Source of the DNA: Gnetum montanum
Taxonomy: Eukaryota > Streptophyta > Gnetopsida > Gnetales > Gnetaceae
Length of the DNA: 47,828 nucleotides
Direction of reading: 5' to 3'
NCBI GenBank assembly: GCA_015680685.1
Contig: MNCI01005191.1
Location: forward strand, 253,522-301,349
Shown: piece by piece, positions 1 to 10,773 of the stretch
Layout of the letters: every line of letters begins with the position of its first letter
Position numbering within the stretch: the stretch's first letter is position 1
Program-made: the position numbers and the translations under genes
Notes under the pieces: model-generated
The model's input: the letters and a program-made list of their open reading frames with translations, nothing else
Databases searched by the model: none
Told to the model about the DNA's origin: nothing

Positions 1-305
1 GATGAGGAAACAAAGGAGAACCGCCTCTTATTTATAGATATGACGGCACACCGCGATATCGTGTANCCAAGAAGCTCGTCTTTATTGCCGTACACAAACA
101 TGTGTTCAGGTACAATGTTTGCTCGAATAAAGATCTGTTCACTTTAAGACTCCTACTACGGGCACATGGAAAATATTCTATCTCTGGAATGATCAATCTG
201 CCAGAGTTTTACTACGGTCTAAGCCTAGGATGAGGAAACAAGGGAGAGCCGCCTCTTATTTATAGATATGACGGCACACCGCGATATCGTATACGGGATA
301 AGCTT
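1..305 (-). mobile_element. LTR fragments of a gypsy-type element, joined at an N
   Basis: Read on the minus strand, 67-293 matches the LTR at 4545-5339 in order: GATATC-rich U3, TATAAATAAGAGGC TATA region, CTTTATTC, and CAATAAAGA near the R/U5 end. Bases 1-65 repeat 229-293 with only a few differences, and a single N at 66 joins the two. So either two LTR copies abut or unmerged contig ends were joined here. The LTR tip is missing at about 300, where the sequence becomes unrelated to the LTR. No target duplication can be assigned. Confidence 0.7.
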
Positions 306-2268
306 GTTGAAACCTTTGATTTACAAACAATAAGTAAACTCCCAAATAGCATGGTAATGTTATAAGAATATGAAACATAACATGGTAAGTTTGATTCTAT
401 AAATTTTTTTAAAATCTTTTGTATGAAAAATTCCGACACTGCGCTGTCGTAAAGATGAAAAAGGTGAAGGGGTTCTCAGTGGAAGGATGTGAAAATTCTA
501 AAAAAATAATATTAATTGTTTGGCCACGGGTTACTGTAATGGGAAACAAGGAGTTTGGTTGGCTACTGGTTTCACAAGTGTACGCAGGAACTTGGAACCA
601 GCCGGATGTTCGAGTTCAGTAGTTTCTATTCCAGAATTTGCAATATTTTCTAATTGTAAGGTTGCAATTAAGGAGCATTGTAATTTCGTCACTGCAACAG
701 GTGACTTCATCCAACGGCCATACAAATTTTAAACTTTGATTCAACAAAATGAGAACTAAGGAACTACATGTACACTCTTAAATTTTCATGGCAGCATCCA
801 TGCACCTGCTAGGTCTGAATTCACATGAAAACATTGAGCGTGATTATGGTCAAAAACCGGATATCTAATTATTTCCATTATTATACCGTATTTTTGTTTC
901 CCAAGGTCTAGTCGTCCACTCCACTGGATATTCTTGAAGTTTGAAATTCAAAGGATGGAATATGGATTGCTGTTTTTCATATTTTCATGGTAATGTACAC
1001 AGCATTTAAGGTGTTTTCCAGGTAGTGAATGTAACAAGCAACGCGATGTATTCTCTGTAAATATTAACGGCAAGCAGCGATTTAAGCGTGCCACTGCATG
1101 CAAACCCTGCAAAATGGTTTGAAGAAATTAATGGCATGATTCCATTACAAAGCTCCATCATAACATTCTGCCTTACACACCATCCATCCGCATAAGACAT
1201 AACAGGATTACTCAATTGCTAAAATCTAAATACCAGTACTGGCATGGACGGATTCACGCATGCAACAAAATCAATGATGGATTCTATGAAAACTAATAAA
1301 TCCAGACAAAAAACACCGGGCATTCATTCTCAACATTGAATCCCAAACGCAGCCCCCCACAAAAAATGGAAAATTAAAACAAAAAAGGCATTCCTTGCGG
1401 CAACCACAAAGCGGGTCCGTGTCAATCGGGTAACGGTTTTGCGTTGCCAAGCATGCACACAAATTTTCTAAAACGAGAAATGCTCCAGCACGGAATTGCA
1501 CCAGGCATTCGCAGTGGCTAGTGATGGACATTAAGAGGCTACTCTGCAACAGTAATTGTTCCCGTGAACTGCGCACGCGGTCACCAGAGAGGATTGACTA
1601 TCATTATCATTTTCTGCGCTGCCAAATTGCTGTTCTTTTAACATCATGAACATATGTGAAACTGGAATTGAATGTTTTCTTTAAAAAATACCTTGAAAAT
1701 TAAATGTTCAGCTGAAGGTCTGAAACTTGAAGCTAAAAGTTAATTAAGTCCAGAACATCTAATGCATCAGTAAAAAAGAATAATAGAATAGAATAGATGC
1801 AAGGGTTATGAGATAAAGAGAATATCATCGATCTAACGTTTTAGGGTAATTGGTATTATCTGTATTCCTCCATTGAACGTTGAGCACGTTTACCAACTGA
1901 ATTACAAATTGCATCTACAATTAACTTACAAATTCCATCAAATGAACCTGTCTATCTATCAAAACACTCGTTAAGCTGTATTTCCCAAAATACGATGCAG
2001 TTTTGGAGGGCAACATTTGTTTCTAGAATTTTTCTAGTTTTCCTGAGCCTCTGTTCCACCACGACAGCATTGCCGTTACAAACCCCTTCAACGTTGTTCA
2101 TATTGCATTGCATGCCACGCCTGACATGCTACTACAAACATCAACCAAGCTACTGCTGCAACTGTATTATCTCTATTTATCCTCATCATCATTCATCATG
2201 CTGCCTGCGCGTCCTACAACAAATGATGCAGCACAAGGCTACATTTCATTATTTCCACAATAGCAGCT
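306..2268. other. Gene-free region upstream of the bHLH gene
   Basis: No ORF here has a recognisable domain, and the short ones at 419-732 and 1271-1576 have no family signature. GC content rises towards 2000-2270. The last 80 bases before 2270 weakly resemble sequence just before 45190, so the duplicated promoter segment may extend a little further than I can see. The region could hold distal promoter elements of the bHLH gene. Confidence 0.5.
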
Positions 2269-2334
2269 GCGTGTGTATTCCCGAGCAATGAACACCTGCA
2301 ACACTAGGGAGCCCGAGAGCATGAATGAAGCGGA

Positions 2335-2340
2335 TATAAA
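2335..2340 (+). promoter_or_regulatory. TATA box of the bHLH gene
   Basis: TATAAA lies 96 bases before the chosen ATG at 2436, a usual plant distance allowing a 5' UTR of about 65 bases. It is supported by a second copy of the same promoter segment at 45190-45345, where the TATA box and its flanks (GCGGATATAAATCAC) are conserved. Confidence 0.7.
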
Positions 2341-2435
2341 TCACGCAACAGATACATAGCCTCTCAATCTCTGCTGTTCGTTGGGGGATCTAATTTTCAG
2401 AACATCAGTAATCGTCTAAAAAGAAAAAGCAAAGA

Positions 2436-3402
2436 ATGCAGCAAATGCAAATGAGCGGCTTAGCCGTGAGCACATTTGAGCAGCGGCAGATGGAGCTCCT
2501 GGCGGAAGAAATGCACGACCTCCGTTACCACACCCAGGAGTATCATCATCATCATCATCCCAGCGGAGAAATTGCAGTCGACGGCGGACTGTCTGCTCTG
2601 TACGTAACCAGCAACAACGATGACTCATACTCTCCTCCGCCGATGCTGTCACCCATTGGACTTAGTTGCACTGGTAGTCACCTTGGTAATACCGTAATAG
2701 TAATAGTGTAATCCCTAACTGAAAACTGTGATTTTCATAGCAAGAATCATGTTACTAAGCTTGCAACTCATTGTGGTGTAATCAGTAGGAGATGAAACTG
2801 CTTCTACAATGTATTCGCCTGGGCTCAACGAATTTCAAGATCAGGGGGCGGTCGGCCACTGCGTTTGCCCGGCATTTTGTTCAAACTATGGCACTGCAGC
2901 CTACACGATCCATGACGTGGAGAGGAGCTTACAAGCAGCAGAAGCGGCGCAGGCTGCGAAACTCCGGCGGCAAAGGATCCGGGAACGTCTGATGTTGCTG
3001 GAGAAGGAGGTTCCGCTCTGCGGGGCGAGGTTGGATACTGCGGCCATGCTGCAGGAGGCGTTTCAGTATGTTCTGTTTCTGCAACGTCAGTTGCTGGTGC
3101 TCGATTCCATGCCTGAAATGGAGAATCGTGCGATGCTCTGTGAATGTGGGTCTGGTCGCTTCCAGTTGGAAAGCTGTGATAGTTTCTGGTTCCCCAGCGG
3201 CACTGGGCGATGTTGTTGCTTGACGAGGAAGCAGATGTTGCAGGCGCTGCTGTGTTCACCTGCTATACAGAGGAAGCTGTTTAAATCACAGATGTGTCTT
3301 GTCACTGAGGAACAGCTCCGCTGGGCTTCTCAAATAGATCATCATGCATTATCCTCTTTAGGGTCGGTGCCGCCTGTAACCTCATGGCCTGTAACCTCAT
3401 GA
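2436..3402 (+). CDS. Plant bHLH transcription factor, two exons, atypical basic region
   Basis: A nuclear DNA-binding or dimerising regulator. Exon 1 runs from 2436 to about 2685 and exon 2 from about 2789 to 3402. Donors GGTAAT (2686) and GGTAGT (2674) and acceptors CAGTAG (2785 or 2788) are all phase 1, so joining keeps the frame and gives about 287 residues (283 with the earlier donor). Exon 1 has a His run near residue 38. The bHLH lies at about 141-191: basic KLRRQRIRER, helix 1, a loop with CGARLDTAAM, and helix 2 with EAFQYVLFLQRQL. A second block at about 233-261 (MLQALLCSP then CLVTEEQL) matches the C-terminal motif I associate with the Arabidopsis bHLH52/53 group. Compared with LRRERIAER-type bHLHs, the His and Glu that contact the E-box are Ala here, so ordinary CANNTG binding is doubtful. 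The family call is firm, the subgroup likely, and the exact splice sites inferred. Confidence 0.85.
2686..2788 (+). other. Predicted intron of the bHLH gene
   Basis: The segment contains in-frame stops, begins GTAAT and ends CAGTAG. It separates two open frames whose phases agree (one base left over from exon 1, two taken from exon 2). An alternative donor at 2674 is also phase 1. At about 100 bases it is a normal plant intron length. A cDNA would settle which donor and acceptor are used. Confidence 0.65.
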
Positions 3403-3570
3403 CACAGTTTCTTTATACGATGGTGTGGGTTTCTGTTTTGTTGTACTCTACATAACTTATTCGGGTATACCCGATCCAGCAAGCAGAGCTTTTCGATCCG
3501 TAGAGCAGAATGTAGTCCTTGTTCCGCAGGAAAAACCGCATACGCGACAGGAGTTGCATTAGAAGGAACA

Positions 3571-3576
3571 AATAAA
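3571..3576 (+). terminator. Candidate poly(A) signal of the bHLH gene
   Basis: AATAAA lies 169 bases after the bHLH stop codon, with T-rich sequence just upstream. It is the first canonical signal I see downstream of the gene. Plant poly(A) signals are loose, so the true cleavage site may lie elsewhere up to about 3850. Confidence 0.45.
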
Positions 3577-3879
3577 GTTGCAAAAGCAATACACTGCGAT
3601 GTTTCTGTATCACTGGTTTCATTTAAATATTTCGGTACGGACCTGTCCATTTAGTGCAGGGCAGGCTACGTTTGGACAGCTAAAGAATACGCAACGGCTG
3701 CAACGCTACCAAACCAACGGCTTCTTCCATCCGTACCGGATAGGATCCAACAATGAATTCCATTGTGTGTGCAGTAAACTGACAACTGGGTTCAGCCGTT
3801 GGAGTTACATGGATCTGTAAATTTTGATAATATATGGCTCAGATGTTGTTAAAGTATAATTGTTATTAAAGTATAATTC

Positions 3880-5722
3880 TATGCAGGAAAGCAAACTACA
3901 ACCGTCGGACATGAAAATAGCTGTATCCACGAACACAATATCATTTGCAAATAGCATACACTAAGAGATTTCATCTTGTATTTCCTTTGTTAATTCATTC
4001 ACAATAATAGAAAATAAGGATGAACTAAGCATATACCCTTGATGTAGAGTTATTGTGACTAAAAAATCAAATGTTTTACAAGTTCTAATTTTAATGGTAG
4101 CTCCTTCATACATATCTTGAGTCACTTTAATATATTTATCAAGGATGTTTTTCCTCCAAAAGGCCCACTAAATAATATCTGTAGGCACAATGTCATATGC
4201 TTTTTCTAAGTTAATAAAGATCAGATGTAGATTTTTTCTATGTTTTCTGAATTTCTCCATCAATTGTCACATCAAGAAAATAGTCTTTATAGTAGATCTC
4301 CTTGCTATAAATCAAAGTCTAAGATGCTACTCTATGACTCTCTCCTAAAGCTTCATAGTGTGGTTCATTAACTTGATTCCTCTATAGTTTGCACAATTTT
4401 GTATGTCCCCTTTGTTTTTGTAAATAGAAACACCAAAGATTTTTCTTGAATTGTTGGGCATTTCTTTATCCTTCAAAATTTTGTTAAATAATTGTGTCAA
4501 CCGAGGAAACTCTTGTATTCCCCAACACTTTCCAAGTTACTATTTGATGAGCCGCGATATCGTGTCTGCCCTTGCGATATTGCGTATGCAATATCACAGC
4601 TCGTTGCAATGTCTATAAATAAGAGGCAGCTTTCCCTATTTTGGACATCTAGACTTAGACCTTAGCCAAACTATAGCAGTTTTACCATTCTAGAGTTAGA
4701 ATAATTTCCATGTGCCTGCAGTAGGAGTCTTAAAGTGAATGAATCTTTATTCAAGCAAATTGTACCTGAGCACACATTTGTGTACGACAATAAAGATGAA
4801 CTTTCTGATAAACCTTGCAGCATGTGGACTAGGCTAAATAGGATTTGATTATTGTTAAATGTTTAAATGCTTTCCTAGATAATTAATCTCTCTCAACCCT
4901 TGACTCTCCTAGTTAAGTGCACTCAATACAACCACTTCGAGCACGTGTGTAATGCTTGGTAACCCAGTTGTGAGTAGTGTTTGGTAATCCCAGCAGCGTT
5001 GCATTGGTTCAGGGTGTGTGCGGCAAGTGGGAACAGATACTGGTGCTAGGACAATTAGAACTTAGTTAGTGAATAGTTAATGAAAGTTAGTCACTTAGTC
5101 TCTTTACCTTCCCCTATTAGCATGAGACATTAAAAAGGCAAAAGATATAAAAATCATATACCTCAAGCTTACTTAACCATACAACTGTGACAATACAAGT
5201 AAGTTTGGGAAGACAACAATTGATTAACCTTAAGTGTTCCATTAGGGTGCGTAAGCAGTTAGTCTTGGAGTTCGACCGGATCACGCTTGAAATGCTTGTA
5301 TTGGTATGGTTGAGTGTAGGGGTACCTCGCCACTCATCACTATTGGAATATTGTTTCATCTAACAAATTTTTCATTTTTCATCTTTCATAAGATTGTCTT
5401 TACCTCATAAAAGGAAAGTCCATTAACCAAACCAAAATTTGGTTCTTCTTCTTGAATGTCTTCTCTTAAGAATTCTTCATTTAATAATTTTTGAAAATAA
5501 GTTTTCCACTTATCAAAAATTTCATTATCTATTACAAAAAATCCTTTCATCTACTTCATTCATGCATTTGACATGACCAATGTTCTTACATTTCTTGTTT
5601 ATGATTTTTGCTAATATATAAATAGATTTTTCTTCTTCCTCTGTTCCTAATTTCTCATAAAAGCTATCTAAAGCCTTATGTTTGGCTTTAGCTATTACTA
5701 TAGTTGCCTCCTTCTTTACCAT
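3880..5722 (-). pseudogene. RTE-type LINE reverse transcriptase relic, split by a solo LTR
   Basis: Read on the minus strand, 5722 to 5345 encodes the linker before RT of plant RTE-like LINEs: a YEKLGTEEEEKSIYILAKI stretch, then CKNIGHVKC, then KWKTYFQKLLNEEF. After the inserted LTR the frame resumes in fragments from 4540 down to about 3880, with an NCANYRGIKLMNH-like motif near 4390, a LEKAYD-like region near 4200, and a decayed FADD-like segment near 3900. Stops and frameshifts are frequent, so it is long dead. The endonuclease domain and 3' tail are not visible. The family is recognised from remembered plant LINE consensus. Confidence 0.75.
4545..5339 (+). mobile_element. Solo LTR with perfect target duplication CTATT
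   Basis: A 795-base LTR starting TGATGAGCC and ending CACTCATCA, flanked by CTATT at 4540-4544 and 5340-5344. It contains GATATC-type palindromes near 4555-4600, a TATAAATAAGAGG TATA region, and CAATAAAGATGAA near the R region. No internal region is present, so LTR-LTR recombination has removed it. It lies inside the antisense LINE relic and is therefore younger than it. Confidence 0.9.
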
Positions 5723-5854
5723 TTTTTATGTCAACCTACATAATAAGGGTAATTTATATAATTAAACCTATAATTTGTAAATATAAAATAAAATAAATAT
5801 TTTAAAAATTAAGGGATCATAAATAACAAAACAAGGACGCACTTTTTAGTGAAA

Positions 5855-6135
5855 CTTAAGCTTTATTACAACCTATTGGATCTATTGGACAAATATTATA
5901 TTTTCATGAAAAATGAAAACATGGTTTACAAATTAATCAAATGGTAATGAGGGTAGCAAAAACAAATCATAAAATTTATGAGCTTGTTGATTGCAAATAA
6001 AACTAAATTACTTATAACATTATGAAGAATGAGTATCCTTGTTGAGACACAAGGACTTATCCCAAAGAATACCAACTTTGTGACATTTGTTGCAAACATA
6101 AACTTCTTTAAAATCCTTTGTAATTTCAAAATGTG
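5855..6135 (-). repeat. Dispersed decayed coding repeat, copy 1
   Basis: This stretch aligns by eye with 43436-43700 at DNA level (AAGCTTTAT start, GGATCTATT, CATGAA blocks) and better at protein level on the minus strand. Both copies have a short Cys pair (C-x2-C), then YDLFL, then an IIHKN- or FHEN-like block. I do not recognise the family. It may be part of a transposon or a host pseudogene. Neither copy has an open frame. Confidence 0.5.
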
Positions 6136-6249
6136 CGTGTTCATCAACAAAGAGGACATTATGAATCTTTAATACCTAAATATTAAAAATGCAGCCCTAT
6201 AGGAAAATCTTAACTTAATGATTAAAACTCTATTAGTTTGTTTTCTTAA

Positions 6250-6909
6250 TTTTAGAAGCAATTGGTGAGTGCCTATGGTTTAGTTTGGGTTTATTGTATG
6301 ATGTTTTTATTTAAGTGGAATATACCTGAATACATTACGTAAATGAAAATAAAGATCAAGATTAATACCATTCTATTATAACACTCTACCTTAATTTAGA
6401 TTTACCCTAATTGCAATTTAATTCTCACATACTTAGCATAATGATTTTCTTTCTTGCATATGTTTATAACTTGGGAGATTGAGCATGACTAACTTTGAAT
6501 GTAAACATGTATTCACTTTGTAATCCCAGTAGTGCTATTGCTTGGTTTACCTAATGACATAATGCTTGGTAATTCCAATAATAGATGCATGAGTTTAGGA
6601 TATGAATGGCAAGTTGGAATCAAACAACCATCATCATTAGGCTTGAATATGATTTAGTTATTAATTAATTAATTTCTATATTTTTAATTAGTTTATTAAA
6701 ATGTTAAATAATATCATGATCATACACCTCACTTTGGACAAAACCATAAGCATCAAAGCCACTACTAGTCCAAGTGGGAAGACAATGATTAATAATTATC
6801 AAATAACTTCATAGATGCTAATGTTAGTACCATCCATAGATTACGACATAGTCTATTGTGATACTTATAGATCATATGGTATGGTGTTGGGCATCCTCAT
6901 AGCTCATCA
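6250..6909 (+). mobile_element. Decayed 5' LTR (U3 mostly missing)
   Basis: This aligns with the R-U5 part of the LTR at 16708-17580: a GTGCCTATGG block, AATAAAGATCAAGATTA near 6350, CAGTAGTGCT near 6530, CATACACCTCACTTTGGAC near 6722, the TACTAGTCCAAGTGGGAAGA block, and the terminal AGCTCATCA. It is much more AT-rich and diverged. The U3 with TATA and GATATC motifs is not visible before about 6250. It is followed at once by a decayed primer site. Confidence 0.65.
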
Positions 6910-6910
6910 T

Positions 6911-6934
6911 TTGTCACAATTATTGAGGATGGTG
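6911..6934 (+). other. Decayed primer-binding site
   Basis: TTGTCACAATTATTGAGGAT directly follows the LTR end. It is a mutated version of TTGGCACCGTTGCTGGGGAT at 17581-17600, which itself resembles the tRNA-Asp-type primer site known from Athila/Calypso elements. The differences are mostly C-to-T or G-to-A changes. Confidence 0.6.
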
Positions 6935-7499
6935 TTGATAATATAGAAATTTGTAGCATATATAATCCTTGTACAAGATTTTAAGGATTTATCTTTATGT
7001 AACTATTAAGATATTGATAAGACATACCATTACTAATTCATCATGTTTGCTTGTCCTAGGTTAAATAGTCTTCCACATATTAAAGTCCTAAAAGTGATAA
7101 CAAAGGAGTAGGAGGTGATAATAACCAATATGTACAATTGCAAGTAAAGTTCTTCATTATCCATAAAAATTCTTACATGCCAAATTTCAACTTTGTATTT
7201 CATTAGGATGGTCAGTTTTGATGAAGGAATATTCAGGGCAACATTGTGATGTTGCTTGATAGGGCAAATTCATTTATGCTACATGCTACACTTAGGAAAT
7301 CTAGTCTTGACCATCTTTATGAAGGCTATTGTGTTAACAAAAACATGGCTAGGCTTATTAACCAATGATAGTTGAGAATAGAAAAAACCAAATAATGGAA
7401 TCTTAATATGAACAACACAAAGGTAAACACACTATTCCAATTCACTCTTAGTCCAGTAGAAGGATATGGGCTATTGGTTGAAAGGATTTTAATATTCAT

Positions 7500-8760
7500 A
7501 ACCTTCCATATTCAATGTTGATGATTTGGACAATCAATGCTTGTGTTCAAACTAAGTAAAAAGTCCTTAAAAAATGGAGTAGGATCCAAAACTAAGAAGG
7601 CCTCTAGACTTAGGTCCTTTAGCAAGCAAAGGTGAGACCACCAAAGAGATCATCGAAGGAGAGCAAGCTATCATGGCTCTCCCAGTTCACCATCTTCCTC
7701 TTCATACTCATCATCAATCTCTAACAAGAATAAACATAGATGAGAAGGAATAGTCCAAGATTGATAAGAAGATTAAGATGATAGAAGACATTATGATAAG
7801 CATCTTGATCAATATCAATGTGAAGATAGAAATATAAATCAATATGATAATAAATATAGAGATTAAAACAAAGATATGAAGCATAGAAGGAGATATGATA
7901 GAGAACACAAAAGAGACCATGATGGTAGAGCAAATAGGATTATAATTATGACTATGATACATCTAATCATGAGCAAGATGAACTCTTGTTGGCTACACAA
8001 AGCATGATTTAAATAAAAGAAGTAATTAGAATATCTCATAGGCATTAAAGGAAAAGTTGCATCAAATGACTTAACATGAATTAGGACCATTCCCCAATGC
8101 CACAATTTTCATCCCACTAAGTGAGATCTTAAGAGGGTCATTGGATGAATGAAAGCCTAATCTCTTCGAGTGGCTACATCTAGAAAATGACTTAACATGA
8201 ATAACATCCAAAAATTTAAAGGAGGCTACAATTTTGATATGTAGCATCATTTCGAGGTTTTCATAATGCTTGTGCATTGCAAAACATAGAGAATAGATTA
8301 TAGAAGCTTAAGCTCTTTCCAAGAATGCTCATCAAGGAAGCAAAAAATTGGTATAGGACATTACAACTAGACTTAATCCATAGGTGATTTACAATGCTTG
8401 AGCTTTTCAATGAGAAGTACTAAATATATTCTAGAGTATCCAACTTGAGAAAATAAATCCAAGGATGGAAGCAAGGGAACAATTTCTTTGATGGAAAGTT
8501 GGGAAGATATTGTTCTTTATTGCATGAATGCCTAAGCCATGATTTTTCTCAAAAAAAGTAGCTTCATCACATCATAGATGGGATCCACAATAGAACAAGG
8601 GAGATCTTTGGAATTTATGGCTAAGGAAAATTACTAAAACTCAAAGTCCATAAAATCTAAAGGTTGATTGAGCAAGTGGATAAGGAAGAAGAAGAGCATT
8701 AAATGAGGCCATGCTTCCTATCCTTCCTCTAAGAGTGATGTGTGGACCAAGAGGCTAATC
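7500..8760 (+). pseudogene. Decayed gypsy gag
   Basis: Segments line up with the gag at 17715-20090. Near 7960-8005 a HEQDELLLATQSM-like run matches EDEPLLATKSL there. Near 8390-8650 there is a match to the Retrotrans_gag core (LFNERY, then W-x-QGE, then FLGHGFS, then CHIMDGLRNETR at 18476-18730). The frame is full of stops and shifts. It sits downstream of the LTR and primer site at 6250-6934 on the same strand, as expected for that element. No pol follows it. Confidence 0.6.
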
Positions 8761-9529
8761 TAGGATGTTCTTCATCCTAGCTTCTCTGATTTATAGGTGA
8801 ATGTGTTGTTGCATCTTTTCTTACTCCATAATGACCTTTACTATCTTCTTGGCTTCTTCATCATCTAGTTCAATTGGACAATTCAGATTAGGAAGAAAGG
8901 ATGGTAGATCATTAGTGCACTCATATTATGCCATGAGCTTAAACATATCTAGTGTTAGAATATAGCCTAGCTCCCATTTAGCACAAGCTAGTTTGTAGTC
9001 CTTTAGGCTTAATCCTTCTAAAAATCCTTAATTTCTTCTTAATCCATCAACTTTTAGACCTTAGAGGAGCTTGAAGTAGATGAAAGTGCCATAATAATAA
9101 CTATAGAAATTATGTGTCTTCATAAGGTTGTTATTAGTGTGCCAATTCATCCCTACTAATAGGTTTGCACTTGAAAAAGAAGGTGAGAAGTTTTGGTTTC
9201 AAAGATAATGTTGAAGTCACAAAGATTAATGTGACATCCATTTTTTTTACATAGCATGTCAATGAGAGTTAATCAAAAAAATATAAAGCAACTACATTAG
9301 AGTTGTAGAAGATCAATGTGATGTGTCTATTTTGATACAACATGTCAATAACATTTGAAAAAAGTGTAGAAGCAAAAAAACATAAAAACATAAGCAGAGA
9401 GTAGATCCTAGAAACAACATTTAGTTTCATGTAGGTTCAAGCTCTCCTTCTAGTGCTGAAATATGTTGTGGTAAGAATCATTGTAATACTAAGATTCGAC
9501 ACAACCCAAAATGAAAATGAGCTAGGCAA
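8761..9529. other. Unassigned decayed sequence
   Basis: On the minus strand 8760-9060 gives a broken peptide with an LSLKDYKLACAKWELGYI-like run, followed by stops. It looks like old coding DNA but I cannot place it in a family. Near 9210-9360 two segments of about 80 bases resemble each other (AATGTGACATCCATTTT and AATGTGATGTGTCTATTTT, each followed by CATGTCAATRA), a weak local duplication. Confidence 0.35.
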
Positions 9530-9655
9530 TGTCATCGCCACAAAATGGTTTTAAAAAAATGATGTTTTAATTAACTTTCTTGAAGTCAAAAGGGGACTCA
9601 CAAATCACTTGAAAATCTAATGGTATGTGCAAAATGTTAGTAGATTAAAAGTAAT
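9530..9655 (+). repeat. Dispersed 120-bp repeat, copy A
   Basis: This matches 16222-16336 in the same orientation at roughly 80 percent by eye, including AGGGGACTCACAAATCACTTG and ATGTTAGTAGATTAAAAG. In both places it borders a boundary of the antisense gypsy material: copy A lies about 200 bases before its 3' LTR, and copy B abuts the broken end of pol. Its identity is unknown. Confidence 0.55.
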
Positions 9656-9863
9656 TAGGAATATTCTAGAGTGGTCAACTTGAGAAAATAAATCCAATGA
9701 TGGAAGCAAGGGAACCACAAGTTCTTTTATGTGAAGTTGGAAAGATACTATTCTTTATCACATCGATGCCCAAGCCATGAGTTTTCTCAAAAAAGGTAGC
9801 CTCATCACATCATAGATGAGCTTCACAATATAACAAGAGAGATCCTTGGGATTTATGCCCATG
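9656..9863 (+). pseudogene. Second gag fragment, cut by an antisense LTR
   Basis: About 85 percent identical by eye to 8427-8650, and so homologous to the gag core of the element at 16708-25460. It ends abruptly where the antisense LTR begins at 9864, which probably inserted here. It may come from a different gypsy copy than 7500-8760. Confidence 0.55.
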
Positions 9864-10773
9864 TGATGAGCAGCAAGGTACCCCTATGCTCAACCATACG
9901 AATATGAGCGTTTCATGCACAATCTGGTCGAATTCCAAGGACTAAGAGCTTATGAGCCCTTGTGGAACAAGGACAAGTTGGTTGATTGTTGTCTTCCCAA
10001 ACTTACTTGTATGTCATGATTGTATGGTTAAGTAAGTTTGAGGCATATGATTTTTATAGCTTTTATGTTTTTATGTTCTGCTGTTAATAGGGGAGGAGAG
10101 AGAGAGATAACTAAGTGACTAATTTAACTTAACTATTGATTAACTAGGCTTTAAACTAATCCTAACACTAGTATCCGTTCTTACTTGCCATACACATCTT
10201 GAACCAATGCAACACTACTGGGATTACCAAACGCTAATGGTTACTAGGTTACCAAGTGTTACGCGCATGCTTGAAGTGATTGTACTGTTTGTGATAATAA
10301 CATAAATGTAAAGTGCATAAAATAAAATAAATGCGTAAGAAAATAAAATAAAATAAATGTGTAAGAAAAGAAATCTCAAGTGCTGCAAGGATGAATCGAA
10401 GAGCTTGTCTTTATTGCTGTACACAAGGTGTGCTCAGGTACACAATGCTCAAATAAAGATTCATCCACACTTAGACCTTCTACTATGGGCACTTGGAAAA
10501 TACTCTAACTTTCAAATAGACTACAAGAGTTTCACTACTTAACTGCTAAGAAGACTTCCTTCCCTAATTGTGTGCTTGGGCACTGTATTTATAGGCTTGG
10601 GAGCAACTACTAATAATTAGAGTAACCACTGTAATAATTAGAATATATTGCTAGAGTAACTACTCTAATAATTAGAATAAACTGCTAGAGTAACTACTCT
10701 AATAATTAGAATAAACCGCTAAAGTAACTGCTCTAATAATTGGAATAAACTACTAGAGTAACCGCTCTCATCA
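9864..10773 (-). mobile_element. 3' LTR of the antisense gypsy element
   Basis: In plus coordinates it starts TGATGAGCAGCAAGG and ends CGCTCTCATCA, a 910-base LTR with TGATGA/TCATCA ends. On the minus strand it has TATAAATAC near 10590, AATAAAGAC near 10410, and the shared U5 blocks (CATATGCCTCAAACTTACTT near 10040, GGGGTACCTTGCT at the end). Just outside it, 10774-10783 read on the minus strand gives CATCGGGGTA, a short purine tract. It lies downstream of the antisense pol at 12690-16182, so it is that element's 3' LTR. Confidence 0.8.
10600..10770 (-). repeat. 34-bp tandem repeat in LTR U3
   Basis: About four to five copies of a 34-base unit (AGTAACTACTCTAATAATTAG then AATAAACTGCTAG) lie at the U3 tip of the antisense LTR, just upstream of its TATA region. 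Units differ at a few positions. Arrays like this often hold enhancer sites in plant LTRs. No similar array is visible in the other LTRs here. Confidence 0.75.

Noticed and set aside
520-732. A short plus-strand ORF with a plausible-looking composition
   Set aside because: No domain, promoter or codon bias evidence; overlapping ORFs on both strands are equally long.
2809-3402. The second bHLH frame read as a complete one-exon gene from its own ATG
   Set aside because: The frame stays open upstream to 2782, an in-phase first exon with its own ATG, TATA box and UTR lies just before, and donor and acceptor phases agree. The two-exon model is better.
3809-3821. A 13-base match (ATGGATCTGTAAA) to the outer hairpin stem at 45376-45388
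   Set aside because: It would mean bHLH 3' flank was also copied, but the order relative to the coding fragment is reversed and the match is short. It may be chance.
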